NCBI GenBank assembly: GCA_004557735.1
Contig: SFFV01000013.1
Location: 1-51,384 of the forward strand
Source: Clostridiales bacterium
GTDB lineage: Bacteria > Bacillota > Clostridia > Oscillospirales > Oscillospiraceae
Reading direction: 5' to 3'
Length of the DNA stretch: 51,384 nt
A program made the position numbers and the translations under genes. Positions 48,799 through 51,384 of the stretch are shown here, one piece after another. Each line of letters begins with the position of its first letter. Position 1 is the first letter of the stretch. Below the pieces are notes generated by a model. That model was given only the letters and a program-made list of their open reading frames with translations, had not been told where the DNA came from and made no database searches.

Positions 48799-48827
48799 AT
48801 TATATGCTAATAATCGTTAGCCGTCAA
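48799..48827 (-). promoter_or_regulatory. TetR-operon promoter with internal operator candidate
   Basis: Minus-strand TTGACG (48827-48822) and TATAAT (48804-48799) are 17 bases apart. The spacer reads GCTAACGATTATTAGCA, in which GCTAA and TTAGC form an inverted repeat between the two boxes, a standard place for a TetR operator. Confidence 0.75.
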
Positions 48828-48900
48828 TACAGCCCTTCAGAAAAGCTGTAATATGAAATGCATGGCTCAAATTTGGTAAACCATAACCGCAAAGCTCAGA

Positions 48901-48934
48901 TCCTATTACACAGATGAAGCGTCCTATTTTACAG
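48901..48934 (+). repeat. Imperfect direct repeat upstream of the rhodanese operon
   Basis: TCCTATTACACAG (48901-48913) and TCCTATTTTACAG (48922-48934) match at 11 of 13 bases and are 21 bases apart, two helical turns. They could be regulator sites for the following operon. No sure promoter was found in this gap. Confidence 0.4.
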
Positions 48935-49000
48935 GCGCGGCACTGCGTGTGGATGGTATGGCAAGAATCTAACTAAAAAAACGAACGAGGAGGAATAACC

Positions 49001-49390
49001 ATGAAGAAAATCATACCCCTTTTGATGGCCATGCTGCTTTTGGCCGGATGCGGAGCGCAGTCGGAGGAAAGCACCTACCGCCAGATCAACGCAGAAGAAG
49101 CGGCCGCCATCATGGAGGAGGAGAGCAGCTATATCATTCTGGATGTGCGGACTGCTCAGGAATACAGCGAGAAGCATATCCCCGGGGCCATCAATATTCC
49201 CAACGAGACCATCGGCACCGAGGACATTCCGGAGCTGCCGGACAAGGAGCAGCTGATCCTGGTATACTGCCGCAGCGGCAACCGAAGCAAGCAGGCGTCG
49301 GAAAAGCTGGTCAAGCTGGGTTATACCAATATCGTTGAGTTCGGCGGCATCAATGACTGGACCGGGGATACCGTCAGCGGCGAAGCGTGA
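49001..49390 (+). CDS. Rhodanese-domain lipoprotein
   Basis: 129 residues. A lipoprotein signal (MKKIIPLLMAMLLLAGC, lipobox LLAGC, Cys17) places it on the outer face of the membrane. A single rhodanese domain follows: YIILDVRTAQEYSEKHIPGA and the active-site loop YCRSGNRSKQA with the persulfide-carrying Cys. It is preceded by GAGGAGG. Such proteins carry or release sulfane sulfur. It is the first gene of a rhodanese-thioredoxin-rhodanese-oxidase series, so it likely handles extracytoplasmic sulfane sulfur or thiols. Confidence 0.9.
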   Translation: MKKIIPLLMAMLLLAGCGAQSEESTYRQINAEEAAAIMEEESSYIILDVRTAQEYSEKHIPGAINIPNETIGTEDIPELPDKEQLILVYCRSGNRSKQASEKLVKLGYTNIVEFGGINDWTGDTVSGEA

Positions 49391-49464
49391 CAAGATCACG
49401 GAACTTGCAGATAATCCAGGTTATTATAGAGCTGCTAAACAAAAGATCATAGGAGGATTTGCAT

Positions 49465-49770
49465 ATGTCTGCCATCAATATCAAAAAAAATAATTTCCAG
49501 AATGAAGTTCTGAATTCTGAGATGCCCGTCCTGCTGGACTTCTGGGCGCCCTGGTGTGGCCCCTGCCGGATGGTCAGTCCCATTGTGGATGAGATCGCAA
49601 CCGAGCGCGGCGACATCAAAGTTGGCAAGGTCAATGTGGACGAGCAGCCGGAGCTGGCTGCGCAGTTCGGCGTTATGAGCATCCCCACCCTGGTGGTGAT
49701 GAAGGGCGGCAAGGTCGTCAATCAAATGGTGGGCGCAAGGCCCAAAAGCCAGATCCTGGCCATGCTGTAA
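49465..49770 (+). CDS. trxA: Thioredoxin
   Basis: 101 residues, a standard thioredoxin with FWAPWCGPCRMV (active Cys-Gly-Pro-Cys), VDEQPELAAQFGV and the cis-Pro in SIPTLVVMKGGK. It has an AGGAGG site and ATG at 49465. It lies between two rhodanese genes, so it may reduce persulfides they carry. Confidence 0.95.
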   Translation: MSAINIKKNNFQNEVLNSEMPVLLDFWAPWCGPCRMVSPIVDEIATERGDIKVGKVNVDEQPELAAQFGVMSIPTLVVMKGGKVVNQMVGARPKSQILAML

Positions 49771-49783
49771 GGAGGGCGCAGGC

Positions 49784-50104
49784 ATGGGATTTTTCGATTT
49801 TTTGAAAGGCCTCGACATGAACCAGGGTGTAAAAGATTATCAGGCCACTCCCGGCGCTGTCCTACTGGATGTCCGAACACCGGAGGAATACCGGGAGGGC
49901 CATATCCCCGGCAGCAAGAATGTGCCGCTCCAGTCCCTTGACAAGGTGACCGGCTTCGTCAATAATCAAGATACGCCCGTGTTTGTCTACTGCCACAGCG
50001 GAGCCAGAAGCAGTCAGGCAGTCAGCGCGCTCCGGCGCATGGGATACACCAACGTCAAAAATATCGGCGGTATCGCCGCTTATGCAGGAAAGGTGGAACG
50101 ATAA
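49784..50104 (+). CDS. Cytoplasmic single-domain rhodanese
   Basis: 106 residues without a signal peptide. Rhodanese motifs are VLLDVRTPEEYREGHIPGS and the loop YCHSGARSSQAV, with the active Cys. It lies 13 bases after trxA and one base before the oxidase gene, in the same operon. It is a likely sulfurtransferase or persulfide carrier. Confidence 0.92.
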   Translation: MGFFDFLKGLDMNQGVKDYQATPGAVLLDVRTPEEYREGHIPGSKNVPLQSLDKVTGFVNNQDTPVFVYCHSGARSSQAVSALRRMGYTNVKNIGGIAAYAGKVER

Positions 50105-50105
50105 T

Positions 50106-51384
50106 ATGAAAGTTGTCATCGTAGGCGGCGTAGCAGGCGGCGCTACCGCCGCGGCCCGCATCCGCAGATTGGACGAGCAGGCGGAGATCGTGGTGTTTGA
50201 GCGGTCCGGGTTCATCTCCTACGCCAACTGCGGCCTGCCCTATTACATCGGTGGAGTCATTGAGGACCCCGAGGAGCTGACCCTCCAGACGCCGGAGAGC
50301 TTCTTCTCCCGCTTCCGGGTCGCCATGCGTGTGCGCCACGAGGTCACTGCCATCCACCCCGACAAAAAGACGGTCTCCGTGACAAATCTGGAGACCGGAG
50401 AGGCATTCGAGGAAAGCTACGACAAGCTGATCCTCTCTCCCGGCGCCAAGCCCACCCAGCCCCGGCTCCCCGGTGTGGGCCTCAGTAAGCTGTTTACCCT
50501 GCGCACCGTGGAGGACACTTTCCGCATCAAGGAATACATTGACCGGAACCGCCCCAAGTCCGCCGTGTTGGCGGGCGGCGGCTTCATCAGCCTGGAGCTG
50601 GCGGAGAATCTGCGGGAGCTGGGGATGGAGGTCACCATCGTCCAGCGGCCCAAGCAGCTCATGAACCCCTTTGACCCGGATATGGCAGCTTTCATCCACA
50701 GTGAAATGCGCAGGCACGGCGTGAAGCTGGCCCTGGGCCACACGGTGGAGGGCTTCGAGGAGAAGAACGGCGGCGTGGATGTGCTTCTGAAAGACGAAGT
50801 GCCCCTCCATGCCGACATGGTAGTGCTGGCCATCGGCGTTTCCCCGGACACCCACCTCGCTCAAGAAGCCGGACTGGAGCTGGGCGTCAAGGGCAGTATC
50901 GTGGTCAATGACCGGATGGAGACCTCCGTTCCCGACATCTATGCCGTAGGCGACGCGGTTCAGGTGAGGCACTTTGTCACCGGGCAGGATGTTCTGCTCT
51001 CTCTGGCTGGCCCCGCCAACAAGCAGGGCCGCATCGCGGCGGACAACATCTGCGGCGGCGACAGCCGACCGGTTCCCAGGGCAGCTCGGTCATCAAGGTC
51101 TTTGATATGACAGCGGCTTCCACCGGTGTCAATGAGACCAACGCGAAAAAAGCCGGACTGGATGTGGATACCGTCATCCTCTCCCCCATGAGCCACGCGG
51201 GCTATTATCCCGGCGGCAAGGTCATGACCATGAAAGTGGTCTTTGAGAAAGAGACCTACCGTCTGCTGGGCGCCCAGATCGTAGGCTACGAGGGCGTGGA
51301 CAAGCGTATCGACGTGCTGGCCACCGCCATCCGCACGGGGCTGAAAGCCACCGAGCTGAAAGACCTGGACCTGGCCTATGCGCC
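50106..51384 (+). pseudogene. NADH oxidase / CoA-disulfide reductase-like flavoprotein, frameshifted and cut by the window edge
   Basis: The frame from 50106 gives a pyridine-nucleotide-disulfide oxidoreductase. It has FAD motif VIVGGVAGGATAAARIRR, the single active-site Cys in SYANCGLPYYIGG, NAD motif VLAGGGFISLELAENL, and YAVGDAVQ. After GGDSR near 51067 the frame turns into an unrelated tail and stops at 51110. The expected continuation (TGSQGSSVIKVFDMTAAST, then the dimerisation domain) resumes from 51068 in another frame and is open to the right edge. A net loss of one base (mod 3) explains it: either a real mutation or a sequencing error. Intact relatives reduce CoA disulfide, persulfides or oxygen with NAD(P)H, fitting the sulfur-handling neighbours. 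Confidence 0.85.

Overview
The window looks like chromosome from a spore-forming Clostridia-class Firmicute, probably an anaerobe of the Oscillospiraceae type with moderately high GC. The taxonomic signs are a pro-sigma-K gene (44.65 kb), a large Bacillus-type SRP RNA ahead of dnaX (29.6-29.9 kb), an FMN riboswitch ahead of ribU (26.3 kb), a K+-dependent-type membrane pyrophosphatase (31.7 kb), and oxygen-sensitive Fe-S enzymes of the 2-hydroxyacyl-CoA dehydratase class. This placement is inference from gene content; no rRNA is present.

Layout. 0.3-2.4 kb: an arsenic-type operon (arsR family, arsP permease, small thioredoxin-like protein, arsC) whose arsC is cut in half at a perfect hairpin. 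2.4-5.2 kb: a CrtI-like flavoprotein and a ferredoxin-reductase/2Fe-2S protein behind a strong promoter with a palindromic operator candidate. 5.4-9.4 kb: a D-aminoacylase-like amidohydrolase, then a dicarboxylate/amino-acid:cation symporter and an AraC regulator with overlapping divergent promoters. 9.4-10.8 kb: dapF and a DUF402 gene. 10.85-19.5 kb, all minus strand: a nine-gene operon with a CooC-type ATPase, two dehydratase-like subunit pairs, one BadF/HgdC-type activator, two tiny paralogous membrane proteins and a protein resembling part of acetyl-CoA synthase. 19.7-22.0 kb: a divergent 2-enoate/2,4-dienoyl-CoA reductase-type flavoprotein.

22.1-46.2 kb is mostly core genome: ribU-pcrA-csoR with an exported stalk protein; SLOG and GNAT genes; SRP RNA-dnaX-ybaB; a P-loop ATPase and tspO; hppA; an ECF sigma/anti-sigma pair; ddl-murF; an exonuclease; murC-DUF975-SDR; glpK; a hydrolase; sigK and a VanY peptidase. 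A tRNA-Pro(GGG) at 46.27 kb is followed by accessory-looking genes: a methyltransferase, an RsgA-type GTPase with a TetR regulator, and a rhodanese-thioredoxin-rhodanese-NADH oxidase sulfur/redox operon whose last gene is frameshifted and runs off the right edge.

The most interesting part is 10.85-22.0 kb. Two tandem dehydratase modules share one activator. Their large subunits carry an unusual N-terminal extension, each module ends with a related small membrane protein, and the operon also encodes two proteins resembling CO-dehydrogenase/acetyl-CoA-synthase parts: a CooC-like metallochaperone ATPase with a CxC motif, and an ACS-like domain whose Cys motif is altered. No CoA-transferase or CoA-ligase is present. 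I infer an uncharacterised ATP-driven, low-potential radical or reductive Fe-S system feeding, or fed by, the flavoproteins at 19.7 and 2.4-5.2 kb. The substrate cannot be read from the sequence.
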